DNA from: Desulfococcaceae bacterium
GTDB lineage: Bacteria > Desulfobacterota > Desulfobacteria > Desulfobacterales > Desulfosalsimonadaceae
NCBI GenBank assembly: GCA_030145385.1
Contig: JAQYVU010000010.1
Location: forward strand, 1 to 64,000
Direction: 5' to 3'
DNA length: 64,000 nucleotides
How positions within the stretch are numbered: position 1 is the stretch's first letter; every line of letters begins with the position of its first letter. This document shows, one piece after another, positions 17,201 through 25,314 of the stretch. Below the pieces are notes generated by a model that did no database searches, was not told the origin of the DNA, and saw nothing but the letters and a program-made list of their open reading frames with translations. The translations under genes were made by a program, and so were the position numbers.

Positions 17201-17737
17201 TCACGTCTGTGATTCCGGATCGATATCCGGGATTTCACAGATAATCTCTTTTTTGATCAACAGCTTTTTTAAACTATTTTTTGCCTGATTGATTCTTAAT
17301 AAATAAATTTTTTCCCTGCACTTACCATAAGTATCTAAAGCAATCAAAATCATTTCATCCACATTCGACTCCACGTCTTCCAGAAAACGTTCAACGCTTT
17401 TGTCCGGGAGTTGTTTGCCGAGTTCTTCACGTAAAAGATGTTTAATATTGAAGATAAACGAGATTGCCCGGGAGGGGGTAAATTCCTGAACAGCCCGTAA
17501 GCGGACAATCGGATCCATGGCTTCATTTGCTGCCGCGAGATCCATTTTTTGTTTTATCACCTGTGAGAATAAAAGATCAATGCTTCGTTTAATGGTACTG
17601 CCCACAGGATTGTCAAAAGGATTTTTCGTGTTTTTAAAAAACTTCACAGAATCCGCCGGATAGGTTTCGACCACAGACGCAATCCACTTTTCCACCAGTT
17701 TCTGCCTGTTTTCCGTTATATATTTTTGAAGGTCCAT
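17201..17737 (-). CDS. RsbRD N-terminal-domain regulator upstream of dsrM
   Basis: A 178-residue helical protein resembling the RsbT co-antagonist RsbRD N-terminal domain (globin-like sensor fold). It has the family-type start MDLQKYITENRQKLVEKW and a conserved helix with FIFNIKHLLREELG. No STAS or kinase domain follows, so the sensor stands alone. I prefer the ATG at 17735-17737. The frame is open back to an ATG at 17816-17818, but the promoter at 17833-17860 would leave that ATG almost no leader, and the extra residues are not family-like. It is probably transcribed with dsrMKJOP and may sense redox or energy state. Confidence 0.75.
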   Translation of the reverse strand: MDLQKYITENRQKLVEKWIASVVETYPADSVKFFKNTKNPFDNPVGSTIKRSIDLLFSQVIKQKMDLAAANEAMDPIVRLRAVQEFTPSRAISFIFNIKHLLREELGKQLPDKSVERFLEDVESNVDEMILIALDTYGKCREKIYLLRINQAKNSLKKLLIKKEIICEIPDIDPESQT

Positions 17738-17832
17738 GACCAAAGTTCTTTGTTGCAATTGACGGAAACGCACAAAATTTAAAAAAACCTTTTGTGCAAC
17801 TATATTAAAGTTATACATTATAAAAGAGAGTG

Positions 17833-17860
17833 GTTATATCAAAATGAAAATCAATGTCAA
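17833..17860 (-). promoter_or_regulatory. Promoter of the RsbRD-dsrMKJOP unit
   Basis: On the minus strand a perfect TTGACA (17855-17860) and TATAAC (17833-17838) are separated by 16 bases, giving a start near 17826. No other good promoter is seen in the 79-base gap before dsrM, so this probably drives the whole unit. Confidence 0.65.
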
Positions 17861-17941
17861 GTTTATTTCGAGCAAACACTCTTTATCTAATATATAATTA
17901 CCGGGTTGCCTTATGCCTGCATCCAATGCTATGATTGCCAT

Positions 17942-18089
17942 CGGCTTTGCAAAAAGCCCAACTGCTGTTTCAGCTTTGGGTTGCACCGCATCCTTCGTCG
18001 CTCAATGGTCATTCGTACGCCGCGCTCCTCAGGATTTGTGCGCCTTGCCAATTGACATAAGACTGGCGAACTTTTATGCTTTGCCGTCA
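17942..18089. repeat. Palindromic intergenic element A
   Basis: Left arm CGGCTTTGCAAAAAGCCC and right arm GCGAACTTTTATGCTTTGCCG are imperfect inverted copies. The interior includes CCTTCGTCGCTCAA, CCTCAGGATTTGTGCGCCTTGCCAA and short GC-rich stems. It is homologous over its full length to element B (20347-20490) and over half its length to 5476-5538. It lies just upstream of asnS. The short open frame through it is not a gene. Confidence 0.75.
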
Positions 18090-18134
18090 AAAAAAGATGA
18101 AACCTTTTATTAACTTTTTCTCAAAGACAAATAA

Positions 18135-19517
18135 ATGAAACGAACCCGGATAAAAACGATTTTATCATCTGAAAAGCCCATAGATCTTGTGTTGATCAAA
18201 GGCTGGGTCCGGACACGGCGTGATTCCAGGACTTTTTCCTTTATCGAGTTAAACGACGGGTCCTGCCTGAATAACATTCAGGTGATTGCCGATGATCTGC
18301 TAAAAAATTATGAACAGATAAAAAAGCTCTCCACCGGATCATCGGTCAGTGTCAAGGGAACCATGCACGAGTCTCCCGGCAAGGGGCAAAAATGGGAAAT
18401 TCATGCCAGTGAAATTGAAGTTATCAGTCTCGCGCCGGACGACTACCCGCTGCAGAAAAAACGACATACGGATGAATTTTTGCGGACCATCAGCCACTTA
18501 AGGCCCCGAACCAACAAGTACGGTGCCGCCTTTCGCATCCGCTCAAAACTGAGTTATGCCATTCACCGGTTTTTCCAGGATCTGGGATTTACCTATGTTC
18601 AAACCCCGATTCTCACCGGATCAGACTGCGAAGGAGCCGGCGAACTTTTTCAGGTGACCACCCTGGATATTGACAACCCGCCCCGATCGAACGGAAAAAC
18701 CGATTATCAAAATGATTTCTTTGGTAAAACAGCCAACCTGACGGTTTCCGGACAGCTTGAAGGGGAAATGTTTGCCCTGGCTTTGGGTGATATCTATACA
18801 TTCGGCCCCACCTTCAGGGCGGAGAACTCCAACACCAGCCGCCATGCCTCGGAGTTCTGGATGGTGGAGCCGGAAATGGCATTTTGTGATTTGGCAGAAG
18901 ACATGGATTATGCGGAAAAATTTATCAAGTTTCTGGTGGATTATGTCATAAAAAACTGCGCTGAAGATTTGGAGCTGTTTGCAAAGTTTGTGGACAAAAC
19001 CCTGATGAGCACATTAGAAACCATTGGTTCTAAAAAATTTATCCGGCTTCCATACAGCGAGGCGGTCACCATATTAAACCAGTCCGGCAAAAAATTTAAT
19101 TATGATGTTTTTTTCGGTGCAGACCTTCAGACTGAACATGAACGCTTTCTGGCTGAAAATCATTTTAAGCAGCCGGTCATCCTTTATGATTACCCTAAAA
19201 CAATCAAGCCCTTTTACATGCGGCTAAATGATGATGACAAAACAGTGGCGGCCATGGATGTGATTGTTCCGAGAATCGGAGAAATCATCGGCGGCAGCCA
19301 GCGAGAAGATCGTCTGGAGCTTTTGGAAACACGAATGGATGATACCGGGGTGAGCAGAGAAGAACACTGGTGGTATTTAGATTCGCGACGCTATGGAAGC
19401 GTTCCCCACAGTGGTTTTGGTTTGGGGTTTGAGCGGCTGATCATGCTGGTGACCGGAATTACAAACATTAGAGATGTTATTCCGTTTCCGAGAACGCCCG
19501 GCTCCATCGAATTCTAA
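18135..19517 (+). CDS. asnS: Asparaginyl-tRNA synthetase
   Basis: A class IIb synthetase (460 residues) that charges tRNA-Asn. The N-terminal OB-fold (about residues 15-105) contains LIKGWVRTRRDSR. Motif 2 contains FGPTFRAENSNTSRH and motif 3 is GFGLGFERLIMLVTGI. The phrase FRAENSNTSRH...FWMVEPEMAF distinguishes AsnRS from AspRS. The Shine-Dalgarno is weak (AAAGACAAATAA). Its stop codon is the first base triplet of element C. Confidence 0.97.
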   Translation: MKRTRIKTILSSEKPIDLVLIKGWVRTRRDSRTFSFIELNDGSCLNNIQVIADDLLKNYEQIKKLSTGSSVSVKGTMHESPGKGQKWEIHASEIEVISLAPDDYPLQKKRHTDEFLRTISHLRPRTNKYGAAFRIRSKLSYAIHRFFQDLGFTYVQTPILTGSDCEGAGELFQVTTLDIDNPPRSNGKTDYQNDFFGKTANLTVSGQLEGEMFALALGDIYTFGPTFRAENSNTSRHASEFWMVEPEMAFCDLAEDMDYAEKFIKFLVDYVIKNCAEDLELFAKFVDKTLMSTLETIGSKKFIRLPYSEAVTILNQSGKKFNYDVFFGADLQTEHERFLAENHFKQPVILYDYPKTIKPFYMRLNDDDKTVAAMDVIVPRIGEIIGGSQREDRLELLETRMDDTGVSREEHWWYLDSRRYGSVPHSGFGLGFERLIMLVTGITNIRDVIPFPRTPGSIEF

Positions 19518-19642
19518 TGGCGTCGTTAAAAGTCCCATCTACTGCGTTGTAGCGATTTTTCAGGCACTCCATATACGACTTGTATTATTTCGAGCCTGAA
19601 AAATCACTACGCCTTGTATATGAAACTTTTAACTTAGCCATT
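19515..19642. repeat. Palindromic intergenic element C
   Basis: Terminal arms TAATGGCgtcGTTAAAAGT and ACTTTTAACttaGCCATTA, with an inner perfect pair GATTTTTCAGGC / GCCTGAAAAATC. Between them are CTACTGCGTTG and CTACGCCTTGTATATG. The left arm includes the asnS stop codon. It has the same plan as element D at 8984-9113, and this type is frequent between genes in Desulfobacterales. Confidence 0.75.
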
Positions 19643-19690
19643 AAAATCTATCTTTAATGCAGAATCACCAAAATTAAAAAGGAAAAAAAA

Positions 19691-20344
19691 ATGTCAGAAG
19701 ATTTAAAAGGAGCTATTTTACAAAGAGACAAAAAAACCTATGCCATTGTTCCCCGGACCCCGGCAGGCGTTTTAAGCGTTGAAAACCTGGAAGCCATTAC
19801 CGCAGTTGTTAAAAAATATAACATTCCCATTACCAAAATAACTTCCGGTCACCGGCTGGCACTGGTGGGCATTGAAAAAGAAGACATCGATTCCGTGTGG
19901 AAAGATTTGAATATCGATGTGGGGCGCGCTACAGAACTCTGTCTCCACTATGTTCAGGCATGCCCTGGAACGGCAGTCTGCACGTTCGGCGTCCAGGATT
20001 CTCTGGGAATGGGAATCGCGCTTGAAAAACTTTTTGCTGAAAAAGCCCTTCCGGCTAAGTTAAAAATAGGTGTTTCCGGCTGCCAGTTCTGCTGCGGAGA
20101 AAGCTTTGTCCGGGATATTGGCCTGATCGGCAAAAAGAATGGCTGGAGATTCATTTTTGGCGGCAATTCCGGTAAAAAACCCCGGATCGGCGATGTGATT
20201 GCTGAAGACCTTTCAAAGGACGAAGTGATTTCGCTGATTGACTCCTGCCTGACCTATTACCTTGAAAATGCTAAGAAAAAAGAACGGGCATCACGGTTTA
20301 TGGAACGGATTGGGGTTGAGGAGTTTAAAAAGGCAGTCCTTTAA
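19691..20344 (+). CDS. Small assimilatory-type sulfite reductase (siroheme protein)
   Basis: A 217-residue siroheme/[4Fe-4S] protein, the size of the low-molecular-weight assimilatory-type sulfite reductase described in Desulfovibrio. It combines a ferredoxin-like half-domain (SGHRLALVGI) with the siroheme/cluster motif CPGTAVC (C-x5-C) and CQFCC (C-x3-C). It catalyses, or could catalyse, six-electron reduction of sulfite in the cytoplasm. It is much shorter than DsrA or DsrB and lacks an extra ferredoxin domain. AAAAAGGAAAAAAAA precedes the ATG. It is flanked by elements C and B as a single-gene unit. Confidence 0.88.
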   Translation: MSEDLKGAILQRDKKTYAIVPRTPAGVLSVENLEAITAVVKKYNIPITKITSGHRLALVGIEKEDIDSVWKDLNIDVGRATELCLHYVQACPGTAVCTFGVQDSLGMGIALEKLFAEKALPAKLKIGVSGCQFCCGESFVRDIGLIGKKNGWRFIFGGNSGKKPRIGDVIAEDLSKDEVISLIDSCLTYYLENAKKKERASRFMERIGVEEFKKAVL

Positions 20345-20346
20345 AA

Positions 20347-20490
20347 CGGCTTCGCAAAAAGCCCAGTTGCTATTTTAGCTTTGGAGTTGCGCAACTTCCT
20401 TCGTCACTCAACGTACATTCGTAAGCCTCGCGCCTCAGGATTTGCGCGCCTTGCCAATTTTTAAGATATGGGGAACTTTTTTCTTTGCCA
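20347..20490. repeat. Palindromic intergenic element B
   Basis: Begins CGGCTTCGCAAAAAGCCC three bases after the sulfite reductase stop and ends GGGGAACTTTTTTCTTTGCC. It shares CCTTCGTCACTCAA and CCTCAGGATTTGCGCGCCTTGCCAA with element A. It is non-coding and may help end transcription of the upstream gene. Confidence 0.75.
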
Positions 20491-20513
20491 TTTTCGCCAG
20501 ATTTAAACTTCAC

Positions 20514-20543
20514 CTGGTTCCCACGGAGGACTGTGGGAACCAG
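20514..20543. repeat. GGTTCCCAC...GTGGGAACC palindrome
   Basis: CTGGTTCCCAC (20514-20524) and GTGGGAACCAG (20533-20543) are perfect 11-bp inverted copies with an 8-base loop. They sit between the convergent sulfite reductase and exonuclease genes. Similar GGTTCCCAC palindromes recur widely in bacterial genomes. It may also act as a terminator stem, although it has no T-run. Confidence 0.7.
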
Positions 20544-20584
20544 AAATAAACTTACTTGAACGCTTGATGTTCGATGTTGAAAGT

Positions 20585-21088
20585 TCAATCAGCCCCCTGG
20601 TTGAGCGTTCGTGCATAGGTTTCCTGAATAACCAAAGCATCATTACTTGCGCGATGCCGTTTAAATTTGACACCGGCCAACACCTGACTTTTGGTGTCAT
20701 GCCAGATATCCATCTGGTCTTCCGATAATATGTTTTCCAGAGCGCTGACCTTAAACTGCTGATAAATACCGGCCGTGTAAAACAGCCGGGTTATCCAGCG
20801 CAAATCAACGGCCCAGGCATCACTGTAAATTATCAGACCGTCCAGAAGATCATTGAGCGCCTTGGCAACTTCGGTCACAGGGCTGCCGAATTTTTTAAGA
20901 TCTTTTCTTGTGATCCCATGGACTTTTGCTGCTTGCTCATCCCAGTGCTTCCATTCTGACGCGGGTAAAATCAAACTGCAGTAACGTTTTCCGGATGTCA
21001 AAACAACGCCGACTTCAATGGGATAGCTGTCGGATCCGAAGCCGGATGCCTCGACATCGATAATTGATGGTCTTGTAATTCGGGACAC
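20585..21088 (-). CDS. DnaQ-like 3'-5' exonuclease
   Basis: A stand-alone DEDDh exonuclease (about 167 residues). Exo I is DVEASG, exo II includes the aspartates of YSDAWAVDLRW, and exo III is HRASNDAL (H-x4-D). A small protein of this type trims DNA or RNA 3' ends; the substrate is not evident. Two GTG codons can start it. I choose the one at 21086-21088 (MSRITRPS), with GGTGA eight bases upstream, over 21098-21100. Confidence 0.85.
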   Translation of the reverse strand: MSRITRPSIIDVEASGFGSDSYPIEVGVVLTSGKRYCSLILPASEWKHWDEQAAKVHGITRKDLKKFGSPVTEVAKALNDLLDGLIIYSDAWAVDLRWITRLFYTAGIYQQFKVSALENILSEDQMDIWHDTKSQVLAGVKFKRHRASNDALVIQETYARTLNQGAD

Positions 21089-21440
21089 GTGTGAAATCAC
21101 CGGTTTTGTCGGTTAAAAGTTCATTTTCGACATTAATACGTTTTCCGCCCGGAATCAATTTTTGTTTCCGGGTTTATTTCCGGGTTTGCCCCTCCCATCT
21201 TTCCAACTCATACACAAAATGCATATCACGCATACATTTCATGTGCCTGAAATTAACAATTTCTGTCTTTTCTGCGGCCCGTTAAATATTTTTAATATTT
21301 AATTCCAAATAGTTAGTACAAAAAATGTTTTTCCGGCACGTTCATTGCTGTAATAATCAAAAAACCATGTAAAATAAAAGGCCCAAAAAATTATCGCACA
21401 TCCTGTAATTGAGCAAAATCATACAAAACAGGCAATAAAA
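21089..21440. other. Divergent intergenic region, no gene seen
   Basis: About 350 bases between the divergent exonuclease and GpsA-like genes. It holds a small direct repeat (TTTCCGGGTTTATTTCCGGGTTT, near 21168) and AT-rich stretches. I see no convincing promoter pair, RNA gene or coding frame. Confidence 0.4.
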
Positions 21441-22586
21441 ATGAAAGACACACAAAAACAGATCGAATCGGCAATTTTTGACGGAAAACGAATCGGTGTT
21501 ATCGGCACCGGAGCATTCGGCACTGCCATGGCGGATTTATTGTCGGAACATCATCAGGTATCCTTGGGTGTTCGGGAAGAGTCAATCATTGAAGACGGCA
21601 CCCCGCTTCTAAAATGCATGAGCACACACCACATAAACCCCAAAGTATTCAACGGATGCCGGGTAAACAAAAGACTGTCCATTGTGCCGGATTATGAAGC
21701 AGCCGTTGACAAAGAAATATTAATCATCATTCTGCCGGTAAAATATTTGCGACCCGCCATGACAGAACTGAACAAAAAGATTACTGAAAAAGTGGGAACA
21801 TCCATTCATAAGGACACCATTATCATCAGCGGCATGAAAGGGATTGAAGCCAATACCGCAAAAAGGCCCACACAGATCCTGGCAGAAACGCTTCCTCAAA
21901 TTGACAAAAAAAATTTTGCGGTCCTTGCCGGTGCGACTTTTGCCAAAGAGATTTATGAACGGCACAACCTGTCGGCCACTATTGCGGCAGCCACAAAAAA
22001 CCGGGCTGCAGACCTTGCGCAGACTCTTTCCATCAATGACAAGCTGAACCTTCACCCGTCCACCGATATTATCGGAACCGAAGTGCTGGGGGCTTTGAAA
22101 AATATTGTGGCCATCGGCTCCGGGTACCTGGCGGAATCGGAAAAAAGCGAAGGCGCGAGACACACATTTATCGGCAAGGCCTTTATTGAAGCCCAGAAAC
22201 TGGTGGTATTTTTCGGGGGCCGCCGTTCTTCCTGCTTTGCCGAAGCCGGGTTTCCGGATTTTATGATGACGGCCAATGCGGACATGAGCCGAAATTTCTC
22301 TGCGGGCGTGCATTTGGCAAAACATGGAAAAATTGCCTATGACAGCGACAAGGGAACCGCAGAAGGGGTCAACACGTCCATTGCCATATATAAGTTATTT
22401 GACAAAATGGGACCTGACTTTGCCAAAAAACATTTTAAAATATTCTATGAAATGTACCATGTCATGCACAACGGCAAATCACCGGATAAATGCTTCCGGG
22501 ACATTTTATCCCACTATAACGCAGAACCGGAACTGAGTAAATTTCGGGAATCTATGGAAATGCTGAGGTACCGATTCAGGAGATAA
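21441..22586 (+). CDS. NAD(P)-dependent glycerol-3-phosphate dehydrogenase-like
   Basis: Reduces dihydroxyacetone phosphate to sn-glycerol-3-phosphate for phospholipids, if it acts as a GpsA. The Rossmann motif IGTGAFGTAMA lies at about residues 20-30, and the catalytic lysine is in EVLGALKNIVAIGSGY. At 381 residues it is about 40 longer than typical GpsA, with inserts around FFGGRRSSCF and an extended C-terminal helix region. A divergent paralogue is therefore possible, and I leave the symbol blank. The Shine-Dalgarno is weak. Confidence 0.85.
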   Translation: MKDTQKQIESAIFDGKRIGVIGTGAFGTAMADLLSEHHQVSLGVREESIIEDGTPLLKCMSTHHINPKVFNGCRVNKRLSIVPDYEAAVDKEILIIILPVKYLRPAMTELNKKITEKVGTSIHKDTIIISGMKGIEANTAKRPTQILAETLPQIDKKNFAVLAGATFAKEIYERHNLSATIAAATKNRAADLAQTLSINDKLNLHPSTDIIGTEVLGALKNIVAIGSGYLAESEKSEGARHTFIGKAFIEAQKLVVFFGGRRSSCFAEAGFPDFMMTANADMSRNFSAGVHLAKHGKIAYDSDKGTAEGVNTSIAIYKLFDKMGPDFAKKHFKIFYEMYHVMHNGKSPDKCFRDILSHYNAEPELSKFRESMEMLRYRFRR

Positions 22587-22617
22587 TCCATTTGAGCAAC
22601 CCCATTGACATATGCAT

Positions 22618-22722
22618 ATGAGAACAACATTAAACATAGATGAGCAATTAATAGATAAAACGTCGCTGCTGACCGGTGTCAAAGAAAAAACGTCTCTGGT
22701 GCGTCTTGGCCTTGAGGCATAA
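22618..22722 (+). pseudogene. Truncated VapB-type antitoxin
   Basis: A 34-codon frame reads MRTTLNIDEQLIDKTSLLTG, then VKEKTSLVRLGLEA and stop. It closely resembles the N-terminus of VapB antitoxins (ribbon-helix-helix type, MRTTLNID...TGxKEKTxLVR). Normal members run to about 60-80 residues and are followed by a VapC PIN-domain toxin. Here the frame stops early and no toxin follows, so it is a remnant. Confidence 0.7.
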
Positions 22723-22753
22723 ATTGCAAACGTGACATCCTTACAAAGTCAAA

Positions 22754-24961
22754 TTAATCCGCAATGCTCCAGGAAATTATTTTCGTCCAGATTAAACCAT
22801 CATAGGAGTAAATTCCCCGACCTGCCCCGTAATCAACTATCAGGTCAGAACCGGTTACAACTATCTTTTCTGCGTCATCCCAGCCACTCATTTCAGTGAA
22901 AAAAAGACCATCATAGGAAAAAATTCCGCGGCCACCACCAAAATCGATAACAAGATTACCGCCCCAGGCAACGATACCGGCAGCCGTATCCCAGCCACTG
23001 ACTTTATTCCATGAGCCGTTATAGAAATAAATTCCTCTTCCCTGACCAAAATCAACGACAAGATTGGAACCCCAGGCAACAATATGCTCGGGATTTTCCC
23101 AGCCGCACAGCTTTGTCCAGCCAGTACCATCATATGTATAAATTCCGCGGCCGGTTCCAAAATCAATCACCAGCTCATTGTCCCAGACCAGCATATCATC
23201 TGCCGTATCCCAGCCGCTTAGTTTCGCCCAGGTCAGGCCGTCAAAGGTATAAATCCCCCTGCCATTTCCAAAGTCGACGACAAGATTTGAACCCCAGAGC
23301 AACATATGCTTCGCATCATCCCACCCGCATAGTTGTGTAAAAGAAGTACCGTCATAGGTGTGTATTCCATGTCCCCCACCAAAATCAACGACTAAGTCCA
23401 TGCCTAAGGTTGCCATATTGGCCGTATCATCCCATCCGGCAATTTTGTGCCAACCCGACGTTGCCCAGTCAGGCCCCGCAGCGTAGAGGCCCCGGCCGCC
23501 GCCAAAATCTACTGCCAGGCTTACATCCGTACCATCATCCCATTCCACCATATTATTAACCTCCCCCCAGCCGGTCATCTGTGTCCAGGTGTCCGGTGTC
23601 GTACCGGAAGGTTCAGCATAATACAATCCACGGCTTACACCAAAATCCGCTACCAGATTACCACTCCATTCGACCAGACCAGGAGTGTATGTTGTCTCCG
23701 GTTCAGGAATGACACACCCACTGGCATCCACGGTTTCTCCAATGGGTGTGTCGGGACATAAATCGATATTATCATTCACCCCGTCGTTATCGGAATCTAT
23801 TTGTGAAGTTGAGCACCCATTTCCATCCACAGATTCACCTTGCGGCGTGCCAGGGCAAAGGTCATTGCTGTCCGGAACGCCGTCCCCATCAGAATCCAGA
23901 GGTGGGGCCTCTTCCAATTGAACAATCGTAACAGCGTAATGCTGCATACCCGAATAAATTCCACCCCAAGTCATTGGATGTACATTATAATTCCAAGTGT
24001 CATGAATATATATTTCATTTGTTGAATCATCATATCCGACACCGACCATGGTATGCCCTACAACATGTATCATCACCGGCCGGCCCGCATCAATTTCAGC
24101 TTTGTATTGATCAAATGTAAATCCCAGGTCTGTAGGATCATCATTCTCATCCGTGCCCTGCCCTAAGATCCTTTGATTATACATATTTACTACCGTGTAG
24201 CCTCTGGATTCATAAAAAAGTTTGATCCCATACCCACCATCGTTATTGTGAATACCAAATCCTTCCATAGCGGCAGCAGGCAGTGGCGATCCATCGTTGT
24301 AATTATAAAACGAAGTTGAGCCATCTACATTGCTATACGTTGCCTGATTCGTCTTCATGAAGTCTCCGGTGCACTCCCCATAGGTGTGCTCCGGCCAGTT
24401 TCCATCAAAAGGATCCGGTCCGGCATCAAGATATGCAACCCAATAATCATCCACATGGCCTTTTTCTATTCTGCCGTCAAGGCCTGCGTGCGTTGCGCTT
24501 AAAGGGCACTGATGTCGATCTCCAGTGCCGTCGTTCCAGTCCGACCAGGAACTGTTATCTAAAGGCATGACTCCACCGTTTGTGGGACCGGTATACATAT
24601 CAACATATCCGGTTCGGTCATAGTATCCGGCAATCATAGCAGCGGATGTGGCGGAACATCCAAAACTCCAGTTAAATGCCGGAACATCGGACAAACTATT
24701 CGTGCCGGCAGCCATATTCACTTCCGGCAAATCCGCTGCCATACGATCATAACCGATCGGAGGTGTTGGCGGACTAGGGGTAATTGTGGCTTCAATTATT
24801 CTTCCATCAGGCAACGAAATTCTCTCAACAGTGTATTTATCCAATTGACTCTTGACAGCTTCTTGAGCAAATACTTGATTTTGATCAAAATACTGCAAGA
24901 TCAAAGCCATCAAAATGATTAATAAAATATAATTAACATAATTGACCATTTTGCTTATCAT
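22754..24961 (-). CDS. Secreted C39-like peptidase with TSP3 and VDFG-repeat propeller
   Basis: A 735-residue exported protein. Residues 1-32 form a signal peptide. About 65-355 is a papain-like peptidase C39-type domain with the nucleophile C102 in FGCSATSAAM and a histidine near 303 in GHTMVGVGYDD, followed by IYIHDTW. About 357-420 are two thrombospondin type-3 calcium repeats (DSDGDGVPDSNDLCPGTP). About 424-735 are eight VDFG units ending SWSIAD. The active-site residues look intact. AAGGAG lies 8 bases before the ATG. It is the left-most member of the six-protein family and stands alone on the minus strand. Confidence 0.85.
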   Translation of the reverse strand: MISKMVNYVNYILLIILMALILQYFDQNQVFAQEAVKSQLDKYTVERISLPDGRIIEATITPSPPTPPIGYDRMAADLPEVNMAAGTNSLSDVPAFNWSFGCSATSAAMIAGYYDRTGYVDMYTGPTNGGVMPLDNSSWSDWNDGTGDRHQCPLSATHAGLDGRIEKGHVDDYWVAYLDAGPDPFDGNWPEHTYGECTGDFMKTNQATYSNVDGSTSFYNYNDGSPLPAAAMEGFGIHNNDGGYGIKLFYESRGYTVVNMYNQRILGQGTDENDDPTDLGFTFDQYKAEIDAGRPVMIHVVGHTMVGVGYDDSTNEIYIHDTWNYNVHPMTWGGIYSGMQHYAVTIVQLEEAPPLDSDGDGVPDSNDLCPGTPQGESVDGNGCSTSQIDSDNDGVNDNIDLCPDTPIGETVDASGCVIPEPETTYTPGLVEWSGNLVADFGVSRGLYYAEPSGTTPDTWTQMTGWGEVNNMVEWDDGTDVSLAVDFGGGRGLYAAGPDWATSGWHKIAGWDDTANMATLGMDLVVDFGGGHGIHTYDGTSFTQLCGWDDAKHMLLWGSNLVVDFGNGRGIYTFDGLTWAKLSGWDTADDMLVWDNELVIDFGTGRGIYTYDGTGWTKLCGWENPEHIVAWGSNLVVDFGQGRGIYFYNGSWNKVSGWDTAAGIVAWGGNLVIDFGGGRGIFSYDGLFFTEMSGWDDAEKIVVTGSDLIVDYGAGRGIYSYDGLIWTKIISWSIAD

Positions 24962-25314
24962 AAAGTGCTCCTTGAAAAAAAATTTAAAAATCTTCTTTGA
25001 GTTCTATTTATTTGATTAGGTTTAATGATTATATGCAATTTTTGCGCCTTCTTTTTATCGATTCTCATCGACTGTTGAATAACGCTACTCTTTAAAATTT
25101 TTCAAATTTTTCCATTAATTCAAAAACCTGTTTGTTGCTTTTTTTGTCATTAATGTTACAAAAATTGTCACAACCCATATCCATATTGACCAAATATTAA
25201 GATTAAATTTAGGTATGGATTAACATTTTAATAGAAAAATATTAAAATAGTCTTCAACAAATTCTAATTTAAAACTTCAACAAAATATTTTCATTGCTAA
25301 AAAGGATAGAGCTC
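24962..25314. other. Divergent intergenic region
   Basis: About 350 AT-rich bases between two divergent exported-protein genes. Several TTGAC-like words occur (for example TTGACC near 25187), but no -10 partner at correct spacing is convincing. No gene or repeat is seen. Confidence 0.4.

Noticed and set aside
17913-18113. A 66-residue open frame upstream of asnS
   Set aside because: It lies across palindromic element A, has no ribosome site and shows no protein-like conservation.
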